64,000 nucleotides of DNA from an uncultured Sulfitobacter sp. (GCA_905182645.1 CAJJCJ010000006.1:369008-433007); one strand, 5' to 3'; shown: positions 27,890 through 38,274, counted from the stretch's first letter. Notes: generated from the letters alone by a model not told the origin. Made by a program: numbers and translations.

Positions 27890-28837
27890 TCAAGCAGCGC
27901 GAAATATGGGGCGCAACACTTGGGCATCCCGACGCCGAACCTGCGGTCGTGCCAACGTTGTCTCTGACGCCTGATCAATACGCAAATCAGGAAAAAGCCA
28001 GAGCAATTCTGCTTGGGTAAGATGTGCACAATCAGTCTCTAACTGGGCCTTATCGACGAAAAAGCTTTCGGACAAAGCTCCGGCGCCCCAAACGATCTCG
28101 TGTTGATCAAACAGCAAATGAACATATGTGACGTGACCGGACGGCGCGCGCCTGATTGTCGTGTCATTGATCATGCCAACAGCGGGCACCAATACAGAAT
28201 CTTCGGCAAAGTATAGTTGGGCACACCACCCAGCGAGGTATATCCGGTGCTCTGGTGACACCAAAAGTAGTTCTGTGCTGTCGATTGCGCCGACCTCAAA
28301 CCGAATAGGCGCGTGGTCACCAGTTGCGCAAAACTTTTCACTGCTTACCGCGCGAACTGGCTGTAGCCCGTGATCAAGCGTCAGCACCTCATCACCAACG
28401 CGCAACCCTTCCACTGGAATTCGGCCCTTTGCGGTGTCAATTAACGTGCCCGTGACAAAACAAACCGGTGGCGGCGTTGGCGACAGATCACCAACCGTCA
28501 GTTGTGTGTTGCCGTTCTGAAGATTTGCCACCCCATCGCCATCGTAATCCATATCGAGAGCAAACGTTTCAAAAGTACCATCAACCATGTCAATTTTGAT
28601 GAATCCAGCGACCTGATCGCTATCTCCGCGGACTTCGCCATAGCCCAGAAACTCATAACTTAGAAAGGTGACGCCGCCATCCAGCGATACAAATCCGCCG
28701 GATTGCGCAATACCCCAAACGTCGTCAACGTCTTGGAACACCATGTCCATGGTTTGTCCTTTGACAATATTGATGCCCCAGCCAGAAGATGCAGGGTCAC
28801 CGTTCACGTCCTGCGCGGTATACGAAAAGTCTGCCAT
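27890..28837 (-). CDS. Hint-domain (Hedgehog/intein-type) protein
   Basis: From about residue 145 the sequence VCFVTGTLIDTAKGRIPVEG, LRVGDEVLTLDHGLQPVRAV and VSPEHRIYL is a Hint fold with the nucleophile Cys; this variant (Hint_2) is common in Rhodobacterales, where large secreted proteins carry it. The N-terminal 140 residues look like a beta-rich secreted domain with an Asp-rich DMDYDGDGVANLQNG segment. No classical signal peptide is seen, so export by a type I system is possible. Function unknown; self-cleavage is possible but not shown. Confidence 0.75.
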   Translation of the reverse strand: MADFSYTAQDVNGDPASSGWGINIVKGQTMDMVFQDVDDVWGIAQSGGFVSLDGGVTFLSYEFLGYGEVRGDSDQVAGFIKIDMVDGTFETFALDMDYDGDGVANLQNGNTQLTVGDLSPTPPPVCFVTGTLIDTAKGRIPVEGLRVGDEVLTLDHGLQPVRAVSSEKFCATGDHAPIRFEVGAIDSTELLLVSPEHRIYLAGWCAQLYFAEDSVLVPAVGMINDTTIRRAPSGHVTYVHLLFDQHEIVWGAGALSESFFVDKAQLETDCAHLTQAELLWLFPDLRIDQASETTLARPQVRRRDAQVLRPIFRAA

Positions 28838-28976
28838 TTACGCCTCAAAAGGGTCTTTGACCCATTATTTTAAACCCATCTTTATGTGGGTCCCTTTCAG
28901 GATATGGCAGAAACAAGCCAACAATGTGGCAGACTGCCTTTTTTCGGACCCACCGCGCCGCAGCGGGCCCAAAATA

Positions 28977-31900
28977 TCACTCCGCCAGTATTGCAGCCTG
29001 CTCAATCGACAGAGGTGCCGGCAAATGCACCAACATTTCCGTCGGGCAAATCTGCACAAAATTGGACTTCTCAATGTCCCAATGCTGCAAAATATCAGCA
29101 GCTTTGCGGCTGCCAGTCTCAGTCAAATGACGCTGCACCAGCGCCTTAAGTTGGCTCATCCAATGCGGGACAGTGACCGCGTTTGTCACCAGCGTTTCCA
29201 TATTGATCAGATCAGCGGTCTCGCCCTTAGGATCATAAATATATGCCATACCGCCCGTCATACCAGCGCCAAAGTTGGCCCCAATTGACCCAAGGATAAC
29301 AGCCACACCACCAGTCATATATTCACAACCATTGGTGCCGCAGCCTTCAATTACCACCGACGCGCCAGAGTTACGCACAGCAAATCTCTCGCCCGCGCGA
29401 CCTGCAGCAAACAAGAATCCATCGGTAGCACCATACAAAACCGTGTTGCCAATGATCGTGTTCTCAGACGCAACAAGCGGACTGCTCATCGGCGGACGCA
29501 CAACAATCGTACCCCCCGATAGACCCTTACCAACGTAATCATTGGCATCACCTGACACCTCTAACTTCAGCCCAGGGGCGGCAAATGCACCCAAAGATTG
29601 GCCAGCAGATCCACGTAACTTCACCGTCAAATGGTCAGGCTGCAAATCGTTGCGCATCCCAAATTTCTGCACAATATGGCTTGATGTGCGGGTACCAACA
29701 GTACGCAGCGTGTTCTGCACCGCATAATCCAACTGCATCTTTTCACCGTCATTCAGGAACCGTGCGGCATCCTGAACGATCTGCGCATCCAGCGTATCGT
29801 CCACAGGATTGCGCTCCTTATCGCGGTTATAAACAATGGATTTCGACCCATCGACCGTGATCAACAGCGGGTTCAAATCCAGATCATCCAGATGCGCCGA
29901 CCCACGGCTCACTTGCGTCAGCAAATCAGCGCGGCCAATCACATCATCCAAAGAACGGGCACCAATCGATGCCAAAATCTCGCGGACTTCGGTGGCATAA
30001 AACGTGATCAGATTGACCACTTTATCGGCATTGCCAGTGAACTTTTCGCGCAACGCATCGTCTTGCGTACAGACGCCAACAGGGCAGGTATTCGACTGAC
30101 ATTGACGGACCATAATACAGCCCATCGCTATCAACGCTGCAGTACCAATCCCGTATTCCTCGGCGCCCAACATGGCGGCGACAACAATGTCACGGCCCGT
30201 GCGCAAACCACCATCGGTGCGCAACGTGATCCGTTCGCGCAGGTTGTTCATCGCAAGCACCTGATGGGCTTCCGTCAGACCCATTTCCCACGGCAAACCA
30301 GCATACTTAATCGACGTACCCGGCGACGCACCTGTGCCACCGTTGTGACCAGAAATCAGGATAATATCAGCCTTTGCCTTGGCAACGCCTGCGGCAATCG
30401 TGCCAATACCAGATGACGCCACCAGCTTAACCGTCACCTTACAGCGCGGGTTGATCTGCTTAAGATCGTAAATCAGCTGGGCCAAATCCTCGATCGAATA
30501 GATATCGTGGTGCGGCGGTGGTGAAATCAACGTCACACCCTTGGTCGAATGGCGCAGCTTGGCAATCAGGTCAGTGACCTTCATCCCCGGCAACTGTCCA
30601 CCCTCACCAGGCTTGGCACCCTGCGCAACCTTAATCTCCAGCTCTTCACAAGCCAGCAAATATTCAGCCGTTACGCCAAAGCGACCCGACGCAACTTGCT
30701 TAATCTTAGCGCTGGCATTGTCGCCATTGGCGTCCGGCGTGAAATCATCAGGGCTCTCGCCACCTTCACCACTATCCGACTTTGCGCCAATACGGTTCAT
30801 CGCAATCGACAACGTCCGATGAGCCTCTGGTGACAGCGCACCAAGCGACATACCCGGCGTGACAAAACGCTTACGAATGGCCGTAATAGACTCTACTTCT
30901 TCGATTGGAACAGCCGTGCCCATCGGTTTAATCGCTAGCAAATCGCGCAGGTGAATAGGTGGGTTGGCCTGCATAGATTTCGAATACTGCTGCCACATCC
31001 GGTATGACGCGTTGGTGCAGGCGGCCTGCAGCATATGCATGGTCTGGGCTTCCCACGCGTGCTTTTCACCCGACCGACGAGACTTGTAAAAACCACCCAT
31101 CGGCAACACGTCAGTCTGACCTTCCCAACCACGGGCATGAACCTCTTCGGTTTTGGTTTGAATGCCGTTGGTACCGATGCCCGAAATGCGGCTTTGCATC
31201 CCTGGGAAATACTCGGCAACCATCGCACGCGACAGGCCAACAGCTTCAAAATTCAAACCGCCGCGATAAGACGACAAGACACTAATGCCCATCTTTGACA
31301 TGATTTTCAGCAGGCCAGCATTGACTGCCGCACGGTAACGACGGACCGCATCAAGCAACGTGCCATCTATCAAACCGCGCTCCACGCGATTGGCAATGCT
31401 GTCTAAAGCCAAATAAGCATTTACAGTTGTCGCGCCAGAGCCGATCAGCACGGCAAAGTAATGCGGATCAACACATTCAGCAGACCGCACGTTGATCGAA
31501 CAGAAAGTACGCAATCCCTTGGCAGTCAGCCCGGAATGCACAGCACTTGTCGCCAAAATCATAGGCATACCAACGCGGGTTTCCGACTGATGTTGATCGG
31601 TCAAAACGATGTGACCAGACCCAGACGAAACAGCATCCGCAGCTTCGGCGCGGATACGTTCCAGACCCTGTTGCAGGGCGCCGGCGCCTTTGCCAAACGT
31701 ACAATCAATGACCGTCACGCTTTCGCCAAAGTGGTTCATCATCTCGTCAAATTCAGCGTTCGCCACAAACGGGCTTTCTAGCTGCAAAATCTGGGTCTGC
31801 GACCCATCTTCATCAAGCACGTTCTTAAGGTTCCCAAAGCGGGTCTTAAGGCTCATCACACGGCTTTCGCGCAAGCTGTCAATCGGCGGATTCGTGACTT

Positions 31901-33500
31901 GGCTGAAATTCTGGCGAAAGAAATGCGACAGCGGGCGATAAATCTTAGACAATACCGCGCTCGGCGTGTCATCACCCATCGACGCGATCATTTCCTTGCC
32001 GTCCTCGGCCATTGGGGCCAGCACCTGCTCCAATTCTTCAACCGAATACCCAGCCGCTATTTGCCTCTTGCGCAGATCGGCACCGTCAAACACCGCGTGT
32101 TCGGGTACATCGCGCAACATGCCCGAAAGATCGACGACCTTTTCGACCCACGCGCCAAACGGCTGGGCCGCGGCCAACTTATCCTTCAATTCTTCGTCGT
32201 GGTACAAACGGCCTTCAACCATGTCGACAGCAATCATCTGCCCCGGTCCAAGCGCACCTTTTTCAACGACAGTCGCCTCGTCAATCGGCACCATACCGAC
32301 CTCGGACCCAGCAACCAACAGGCCATCACCCGTCACGACATAACGCAGCGGACGTAGACCACTGCGGTCCAATCCACCACAGACCCAGCGCCCATCGGTC
32401 ATCGCCAGCGCAGCAGGCCCATCCCAAGGTTCCATTACCGCGTTGCAATAGCCGTACATGTCTTGCCAAGGCTTCTTCATCTCAATCGCTTGCTGCGACC
32501 ACGCCTCTGGAACCATCATGGTTTTCGCCATTGGGGCGTTACGGCCAGCACGGACCAAAACCTCAAAAACAGAGTCTAACGCCGACGAATCCGACGCACC
32601 TGCGGGAATAATCGGCTTAATATCTTCGGCTTTGTCACCAAACGCGGATGACGCCATGCGGATCTCGTGTGACCGCATCCAGTTGACGTTACCTTTTAGT
32701 GTGTTGATCTCACCGTTGTGGGCCAACATGCGAAATGGCTGGGCAAGCGACCACTGCGGAAACGTGTTTGTTGAATACCGCTGGTGGTAAATCGCAAACG
32801 CAGACTCAAACCGCGCATCCATCAGATCTGGGTAAAATTCAGCAACCTGTTCAGCCAGCATCATGCCTTTATAAATGATCGACCGGCAGGACATGGAACA
32901 GAAATAAAAGCCCGTGACCATTGCGGCAGCTTTTTCGATCCGACGACGAATGATGTACAATTCGCGCTCGAACTGCTCCTCATCGACACCCTTTTCGTTG
33001 CGGATCAATATCTGCTCAATCTCGGGGCGGGTGGCGTTGGCTTTGTCACCCAGCACGGAATTATCGACAGGCACATGGCGCCAACCGTAAATATAGTGAC
33101 CCATCCGAAGCACTTCGGATTCAACAATTGTGCGGCAGCGTTCTTGCGCGCCAAAATCGGTACGGGGCAGGAACACCTGTCCAACAGCGATCAGCTTATT
33201 ATCTGGCTCGTGACCAGTACGGCGAATTTGATCTTGGAAAAACGCCACTGGGATCTGCACGTGTATACCCGCGCCATCACCCGTCTTGCCGTCAGCGTCC
33301 ACAGCACCACGGTGCCAAACAGCCTTCAGCGCGTTAATGCCTTTTTCAACGACATCACGCGACGGGGTGCCATCAATCGCAACAACGAGGCCGACACCGC
33401 AAGAGCTATGCTCTTCCTCATGGGCATAAAGCCCATTCTCGGCCATCCAATTGCGCTTTGCCTCTTCAGCAGCGACCCAAGTTTCATCATAAATTGTCAT
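28977..33500 (-). CDS. gltB: Glutamate synthase (NADPH) large subunit
   Basis: It makes glutamate from glutamine and 2-oxoglutarate. Residues 1-33 are a propeptide, and Cys 34 in HSSCGVGLV is the glutaminase nucleophile. The FMN/synthase domain contains the 3Fe-4S cysteines (CIMVRQCQSNTCPVGVCTQD) and GHNGGTGASPGTSIKYAGLP. The C-terminal GXGXG beta-helix ends near VILGSIGANFGAGMTGGMAY. 1507 residues is full length. It overlaps the GFA gene by ATGA and is separated from gltD by two small genes. Confidence 0.96.
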   Translation of the reverse strand: MTIYDETWVAAEEAKRNWMAENGLYAHEEEHSSCGVGLVVAIDGTPSRDVVEKGINALKAVWHRGAVDADGKTGDGAGIHVQIPVAFFQDQIRRTGHEPDNKLIAVGQVFLPRTDFGAQERCRTIVESEVLRMGHYIYGWRHVPVDNSVLGDKANATRPEIEQILIRNEKGVDEEQFERELYIIRRRIEKAAAMVTGFYFCSMSCRSIIYKGMMLAEQVAEFYPDLMDARFESAFAIYHQRYSTNTFPQWSLAQPFRMLAHNGEINTLKGNVNWMRSHEIRMASSAFGDKAEDIKPIIPAGASDSSALDSVFEVLVRAGRNAPMAKTMMVPEAWSQQAIEMKKPWQDMYGYCNAVMEPWDGPAALAMTDGRWVCGGLDRSGLRPLRYVVTGDGLLVAGSEVGMVPIDEATVVEKGALGPGQMIAVDMVEGRLYHDEELKDKLAAAQPFGAWVEKVVDLSGMLRDVPEHAVFDGADLRKRQIAAGYSVEELEQVLAPMAEDGKEMIASMGDDTPSAVLSKIYRPLSHFFRQNFSQVTNPPIDSLRESRVMSLKTRFGNLKNVLDEDGSQTQILQLESPFVANAEFDEMMNHFGESVTVIDCTFGKGAGALQQGLERIRAEAADAVSSGSGHIVLTDQHQSETRVGMPMILATSAVHSGLTAKGLRTFCSINVRSAECVDPHYFAVLIGSGATTVNAYLALDSIANRVERGLIDGTLLDAVRRYRAAVNAGLLKIMSKMGISVLSSYRGGLNFEAVGLSRAMVAEYFPGMQSRISGIGTNGIQTKTEEVHARGWEGQTDVLPMGGFYKSRRSGEKHAWEAQTMHMLQAACTNASYRMWQQYSKSMQANPPIHLRDLLAIKPMGTAVPIEEVESITAIRKRFVTPGMSLGALSPEAHRTLSIAMNRIGAKSDSGEGGESPDDFTPDANGDNASAKIKQVASGRFGVTAEYLLACEELEIKVAQGAKPGEGGQLPGMKVTDLIAKLRHSTKGVTLISPPPHHDIYSIEDLAQLIYDLKQINPRCKVTVKLVASSGIGTIAAGVAKAKADIILISGHNGGTGASPGTSIKYAGLPWEMGLTEAHQVLAMNNLRERITLRTDGGLRTGRDIVVAAMLGAEEYGIGTAALIAMGCIMVRQCQSNTCPVGVCTQDDALREKFTGNADKVVNLITFYATEVREILASIGARSLDDVIGRADLLTQVSRGSAHLDDLDLNPLLITVDGSKSIVYNRDKERNPVDDTLDAQIVQDAARFLNDGEKMQLDYAVQNTLRTVGTRTSSHIVQKFGMRNDLQPDHLTVKLRGSAGQSLGAFAAPGLKLEVSGDANDYVGKGLSGGTIVVRPPMSSPLVASENTIIGNTVLYGATDGFLFAAGRAGERFAVRNSGASVVIEGCGTNGCEYMTGGVAVILGSIGANFGAGMTGGMAYIYDPKGETADLINMETLVTNAVTVPHWMSQLKALVQRHLTETGSRKAADILQHWDIEKSNFVQICPTEMLVHLPAPLSIEQAAILAE

Positions 33501-33916
33501 GGCATTTCTCCTTCTGAGATACCGAAATACGCGAGCGTCTCGGCCTCGGTCATTCGCTTGTGATCACCCATATAGGCAAAGCCATCCGGTTTCTGATCGA
33601 CGTAATATTCAATGTTCAATGTCTTGCCAGCGGCGTTATCAAACAGCCCAACAGCAAGCCCATACGACCCATCGTGATTGGCTCTATAAAACAACGCGGA
33701 CCCGCAATTGTCGCACCATCCGCGCGTCGCCCATTTTGAACTGGCAATCGTTTTGACCGGCCCGCTAAATGTGACATCGGCCGCAACGCCATGCACAGCC
33801 ACAAATGCGCTACCAGCCCAACGGCGGCACATCTCACAATGACAAGCGTTCATGCGGTCGGTCAATTTTGCAACCTCGACCGTAACGTCGCCGCACATAC
33901 AACGACCGCTAATCAT
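33497..33916 (-). CDS. GFA-family zinc-binding protein
   Basis: A GFA (glutathione-dependent formaldehyde-activating enzyme-like) domain: GRCMCGDVTVEV, NACHCEMCRRWAGSAFVAVH and WCDNCGSALFYR hold the zinc cysteines. I use the ATG of MISGRCMCGD (139 residues); the ORF track starts 16 codons earlier with TTG inside the preceding gene. The family name is historic and most members have no proven reaction. It lies between gltD and gltB, overlapping the gltB start. Confidence 0.75.
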   Translation of the reverse strand: MISGRCMCGDVTVEVAKLTDRMNACHCEMCRRWAGSAFVAVHGVAADVTFSGPVKTIASSKWATRGWCDNCGSALFYRANHDGSYGLAVGLFDNAAGKTLNIEYYVDQKPDGFAYMGDHKRMTEAETLAYFGISEGEMP

Positions 33917-33941
33917 TGGGTGATCCGTGTCAATTTGCGCG

Positions 33942-34607
33942 TCATCCGGCAAACCGCGATTCAATTACGCCGCATTCGAATTTTGGACGCTCGGAAAAGA
34001 AGCCCTGTTGGCCGGGATAGATAAACTCGACTGGCGACAGATCAATGATGTCATCTGGCGTCGCAGCATCCCAGCCTTCGCCAAAGAAAAACATGCGGTG
34101 CTTTGCGCTGATATACTGGCGACCAGCGCTATCATCGATTTCAGTGCCATCCATCAAAAAGGTCTTACCTTCAAATTCGGTTTGCAAAAGCGGCTCACCG
34201 TCGATGATGACTTCCAGACCCGTCAGCGCGTCATAACCAACATTGCGTTCGGAATTTCCTGGTTTGTTTATCATAAATTCCCATGTATCGATGCCATTCT
34301 TCAAAAGCTCGGTTACGGATGACGGATCAGGTGCAGGTTGCTCAAGCGTTTCGGTGCCGGACGGTTTAAATGCCTCGACCCACTGGAATTCGCGGTCGAC
34401 ATGCTGGACGGAAAACAGACCACTTTCGCCGATCAGCGCGATCCACTTGTCGCCCTCCTGATCGGCCTCGCATTGCCAAACGTTAACCATGACACAACCG
34501 CGCTGCTGAACAGTCATGACACCTTCACAGCCATCAGGGATTGATAAAGTTTGTGCAGACACCATAACGGGGGCCATAATCAGGGCAGCGGTCAGACGTT
34601 TAAACAT
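33942..34607 (-). CDS. Secreted protein of unknown function
   Basis: MFKRLTAALIMAPVMVSAQ is a good signal peptide (cleavage after VSA or SAQ), so the protein is periplasmic. The mature 200 residues (CEGVMTVQQRGCVMVNVWQC, EFEGKTFLMDGTEIDDS) have two early Cys that could pair; I recognise no domain. It is on the same strand between gltD and the GFA gene, but a link to glutamate synthesis is unclear. Confidence 0.6.
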   Translation of the reverse strand: MFKRLTAALIMAPVMVSAQTLSIPDGCEGVMTVQQRGCVMVNVWQCEADQEGDKWIALIGESGLFSVQHVDREFQWVEAFKPSGTETLEQPAPDPSSVTELLKNGIDTWEFMINKPGNSERNVGYDALTGLEVIIDGEPLLQTEFEGKTFLMDGTEIDDSAGRQYISAKHRMFFFGEGWDAATPDDIIDLSPVEFIYPGQQGFFSERPKFECGVIESRFAG

Positions 34608-34703
34608 TCGTAACTCTCCACGTCAGGGTCGTTGACCCATTAAGGTTTCTGATTGGCTGCAAACGGCATATGGAAAACTTATGCCGGACTTATACAAATA
34701 TTA

Positions 34704-36137
34704 TCACTCTGCGGCGACAACTGCAGATTGGTTAAGATAACCAAGGATCGCCTCGGCAGCATCGCGCCCGTCCTTGATCGCCCAAACAACAAGCGACGCA
34801 CCACGCACGATATCACCAGCGGCATAGACCCCTTCAAGGCTGGTTTGGCCGGTCGTAAACTCGGCTTTCACAGTGCCCCAACGGGTAACTTCCAGACCTT
34901 CAACACCCCAAAGGGCTGGCAAGTCTTCGGGCTCAAACCCAAGCGCTTGGATCACGATGTCAGCGTCTTCGACATAGTCAGCGCCTTCAATCAATTCAGG
35001 CATTTGACGACCAGTTGAATCCGGCGCGCCAAGGCGCATTTTTTGCACATTCACGCCAGTGACCGCATCGCCTTCGAACCCAGCAGGGGCAGACAGCCAG
35101 ACAAATTCGACGCCTTCTTCTTCGGCGTTCTGAACCTCGCGCTGCGACCCCGGCATGTTGACCTTGTCGCGGCGATACAGACACTTCACACTTTCTGCGC
35201 CCTGCCGAATTGCCGTGCGAACACAGTCCATCGCAGTGTCGCCACCACCGATTACAACGACACGTTTTCCAGCGGCGTTCAACTCACCAGACTCGAACTC
35301 TTCAACCACATCGCCAAACGATTTACGGTTGCTTGCGGTCAAGTAATCAATCGCACGCACGATCCCGTCGGCGTCGTTGCCAACAAGGTCCAGCTCCCGT
35401 GTTTTATAGACGCCCGTGGCGATCAAAACCGCGTCGTGCTTGCCACGAATTGCGTCAAACGACAGGTCTTCACCCACGTTGCAATTCAACGAAAACTGGA
35501 CGCCGCCTTCGGTCAATTGATCCATGCGCTGCATGACAATATCTTTTTCAAGCTTAAATCCGGGGATGCCATATGTCATCAAACCACCCCCGCGATCATA
35601 GCGATCATAAACAGTAACCTGCACACCTTGACGGCGCAGCATGTCGGCAGCAGCAAGGCCACCCGGACCGGCACCAATGATGCCAACACTCTCTGCGCGC
35701 TCGGTGTGGGGACGGATGGCAGGCACCCAACCCTCGGCGAACGCAGTGTCTGTGATGTACTTTTCAACGGCGCCGATCGTAACCGTACCGTGACCGGATG
35801 TCTCAATCACACAGTTGCCTTCGCACAGGCGATCCTGCGGGCAAATGCGACCACAAATCTCGGGGAACGTGTTGGTCGATTGGCTAATCTCGTAGGCTTC
35901 GCGCAGACGACCCTCGGCGGTCAGGCGCAGCCAATCGGGGATGTTGTTGTGCAATGGACAATGGGTCTGGCAATACGGCACGCCGCACTGGCTACACCGG
36001 CTCGATTGCTCGGCGGATTTGTCGGATGCGTACTGCGCATAAATCTCGTCGAAATCTTGCTTGCGTAGGTTCGGAACACGCTTGTCGGGCATGTCACGAT
36101 TAACATCGGTAAACTTCAACATCTTCTGACCAGCCAT
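34704..36137 (-). CDS. gltD: Glutamate synthase (NADPH) small subunit
   Basis: It passes electrons from NADPH to the large subunit. The N-terminal cysteine motifs CSQCGVPYCQTHCPL and CGRICPQDRLCEGNCV bind Fe-S clusters. The FAD site is VGIIGAGPGGLAAADMLRRQ and the NADPH site VVVIGGGDTAMDCVRTAI. 477 residues. agga precedes the ATG. It is upstream of gltB on the same strand, the two being split by about 1.2 kb with two genes. Confidence 0.95.
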   Translation of the reverse strand: MAGQKMLKFTDVNRDMPDKRVPNLRKQDFDEIYAQYASDKSAEQSSRCSQCGVPYCQTHCPLHNNIPDWLRLTAEGRLREAYEISQSTNTFPEICGRICPQDRLCEGNCVIETSGHGTVTIGAVEKYITDTAFAEGWVPAIRPHTERAESVGIIGAGPGGLAAADMLRRQGVQVTVYDRYDRGGGLMTYGIPGFKLEKDIVMQRMDQLTEGGVQFSLNCNVGEDLSFDAIRGKHDAVLIATGVYKTRELDLVGNDADGIVRAIDYLTASNRKSFGDVVEEFESGELNAAGKRVVVIGGGDTAMDCVRTAIRQGAESVKCLYRRDKVNMPGSQREVQNAEEEGVEFVWLSAPAGFEGDAVTGVNVQKMRLGAPDSTGRQMPELIEGADYVEDADIVIQALGFEPEDLPALWGVEGLEVTRWGTVKAEFTTGQTSLEGVYAAGDIVRGASLVVWAIKDGRDAAEAILGYLNQSAVVAAE

Positions 36138-36270
36138 TGACCCGTCCTCGCTCTAAATTCTCTTATTGGGTTTTAGAGCGCAACGGTAGGAATGAAAAGG
36201 CAGCAGTACTGACCTATTTGTTGAATTTTCTCGAAGGCCATCAAATAATTGAGCGAATATTACTTAATAA

Positions 36271-36297
36271 AGGTAAGGATAGTTTCCCTATTATCCT
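36271..36297 (-). terminator. Possible hairpin at the uppP stop
   Basis: On the minus strand the uppP stop TAG begins a stem aggata-(10 bases)-tatcct, followed by a T-rich but mixed stretch. It is weaker than the ilvE terminator. Confidence 0.35.
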
Positions 36298-37096
36298 AGA
36301 ATCCCAGTAAAAGCGCAGTAGTCGCAACCAAGCCGACCACGATTCGCCACCAGCCAAAGAACGCATACCCATGCGAGCTGACGTAATTCAGCACCCAACG
36401 CACCACGAGCAACGCGGTAACGAACGCAGCAATTAGCCCCGAGGCGATCTCACCTAATGCGGTAAAGTCCAAAACATCGCGGTTCTTCATCAAGTCATAG
36501 CCAAACACACCGAACATCATCGGGATCGACAAAAAGAACGAAAACTCCGCCGCCGCACGTTTACTGACACCCAACAAAAGCGCCCCCACAATCGTAGACC
36601 CAGACCGCGATGTACCTGGGATCAGCGATAGGCACTGGAACAACCCAATGCCCAACGCAGTCTTCAACGGCAGGCGCATCGGATCGCCATACACTTCGGT
36701 CAATTCCAACCGATCCACGAGCAGCAAAATCACGCCACCAATGACCAGCATCATAGCAATCAACATCGGCGTTTCAAACAGTACAGTCTTGATCAGGTCA
36801 TGCATCAACACACCCAGCAAAACCGCAGGGATCGCCGCAATTACAATAGATGCGATAAAACGCCGCGACGCAGGGTCAGACGGCGCCGAGACAACAGCCC
36901 CCCAAAGCCGCGAGAAATACAAAACTACCAGCGCCAGAACCGCACCAACCTGGATCACAACTTCAAACGTATTGCCCGCACTATCGAACCCAAGGAAATG
37001 CCCTACCAGCAGTAAATGCCCCGTGGATGACACCGGAATAAACTCCGTCAGCCCCTCTAGAATTCCCAGAAGAACGGCGATGATCGTCGTGTCCAT
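36296..37096 (-). CDS. uppP: Undecaprenyl-diphosphatase
   Basis: A polytopic membrane enzyme that removes a phosphate from undecaprenyl diphosphate to recycle the peptidoglycan carrier. The family motifs GILEGLTEFIPVSSTGHLLL and LIPGTSRSGSTIVGALL are intact. 266 residues. It starts 3 bp after the NDUFA9-like gene, forming a two-gene unit often seen in Rhodobacterales. Confidence 0.93.
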   Translation of the reverse strand: MDTTIIAVLLGILEGLTEFIPVSSTGHLLLVGHFLGFDSAGNTFEVVIQVGAVLALVVLYFSRLWGAVVSAPSDPASRRFIASIVIAAIPAVLLGVLMHDLIKTVLFETPMLIAMMLVIGGVILLLVDRLELTEVYGDPMRLPLKTALGIGLFQCLSLIPGTSRSGSTIVGALLLGVSKRAAAEFSFFLSIPMMFGVFGYDLMKNRDVLDFTALGEIASGLIAAFVTALLVVRWVLNYVSSHGYAFFGWWRIVVGLVATTALLLGF

Positions 37097-37099
37097 GAT

Positions 37100-38083
37100 T
37101 TAAGAGTTCCGCAGGTTCTTAGCGGATTCTTTGATCGCGTCATATTGACCAGACGGGCGGAACCGCCACAAGTAATCAGGCAAAACAACAGCCAGCGACG
37201 TCGGACGAATGCCCAGCGCATCAAAGCCACGCGCACAATCGGCAACGACGTTATCAACCGCTAGGTTCAAAACCTGATCCTTGGTAATTGGTGCTTTGAA
37301 AATACCCAGCGTGCAAACAGAGGCGACCTTGAATCCCCAAGCCATAATCTTGGCAGCAAAGAATGGGATGTTCAGAACCAGACGACGGCGGCGCACGACA
37401 CCCAGCATGGTCTGCATATGATCACGGAACGATGCGACATCAGGACCGCCCAGTTCATAAACGCCCGCATCTGCGTGACCCAACACACCCTGCACAGCAG
37501 CGGCAGCAACGTCATCCACATACACCGGCTGGAACATCGTATCAGCGCCAACAACAGGTAGGATTGGACCAAAGCGACTCATGCCAGCAAAGCGGTTAAA
37601 GAATTCATCTTCTGCACCGAACACAACAGACGGACGCAAGATCACAGCGTTTGGCATATGCGCCAGAACGCCCGCTTCACCAGCGGCCTTTGTCTTAGCG
37701 TATTCACTGTCGGCATCCACATCGGCACCAATGGCGGAAATATGCACCATACGGCCAACGCCCGCGACAGCAGCCAAACGGGCAACGCGCTCAGCACCCT
37801 CGGCCTGCACCGCATCAAATGTATTGCGGCCACGTTCAGCCAAAACACCCACGCAGTTCACAACCGCATCGGCACCGCCCATGACGGACGCGACAGACGC
37901 ATCATCACGAATATTGCAGAACACAGGCTCGACCTGACCCACAGCACCATAAGGGCGCACAAACGTCGCCTCGTTATGATTGCGGACAGCGACACGCACT
38001 CGCCAGCCTTCTTTGGCCATGCGGCGGGCAATATAGCGACCGACAAAACCGGATCCGCCGAAAATGGTAACAAGCTTGGTCAT
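37100..38083 (-). CDS. NDUFA9-like atypical SDR (complex I-associated family)
   Basis: A Rossmann-fold protein with the NAD(P) motif VTIFGGSGFVGRYIARRMAK and AVVNCVGVLAERG, followed by AEGAERVARLAAVAGVGRMV and FQPVYVDDVAAAAV. This pattern identifies the NDUFA9/39-kDa complex I accessory branch of the SDR superfamily. 327 residues. In bacteria the role is not fixed; it may bind NADPH and help complex I or quinone metabolism. Confidence 0.85.
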   Translation of the reverse strand: MTKLVTIFGGSGFVGRYIARRMAKEGWRVRVAVRNHNEATFVRPYGAVGQVEPVFCNIRDDASVASVMGGADAVVNCVGVLAERGRNTFDAVQAEGAERVARLAAVAGVGRMVHISAIGADVDADSEYAKTKAAGEAGVLAHMPNAVILRPSVVFGAEDEFFNRFAGMSRFGPILPVVGADTMFQPVYVDDVAAAAVQGVLGHADAGVYELGGPDVASFRDHMQTMLGVVRRRRLVLNIPFFAAKIMAWGFKVASVCTLGIFKAPITKDQVLNLAVDNVVADCARGFDALGIRPTSLAVVLPDYLWRFRPSGQYDAIKESAKNLRNS

Positions 38084-38274
38084 GACATCTGGCCTCTGTG
38101 CAAAGTTGCCACGAGTTTACCGCCCCAAACCCCATCAGACAAGGCGCAACGTCTCATTCATCTAACCCTAATTACATCAACCAGAGGTTACCACGCTATC
38201 GTCCTGCAAAAACGCCTCCGAATCGCGTTGACAGCACACCAACCCCGCCCTAAACGAACTTTACGTAATCTGTT

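Noticed and set aside
28838-28976. Terminator between the Hint gene and gltB
   Set aside because: The GC-rich partial stem after gltB is imperfect and followed by A rather than T on the relevant strand.
35043-36068. 341-residue plus-strand ORF opposite gltD
   Set aside because: Antisense shadow of gltD; its His/Asn/Thr-rich sequence shows no fold.
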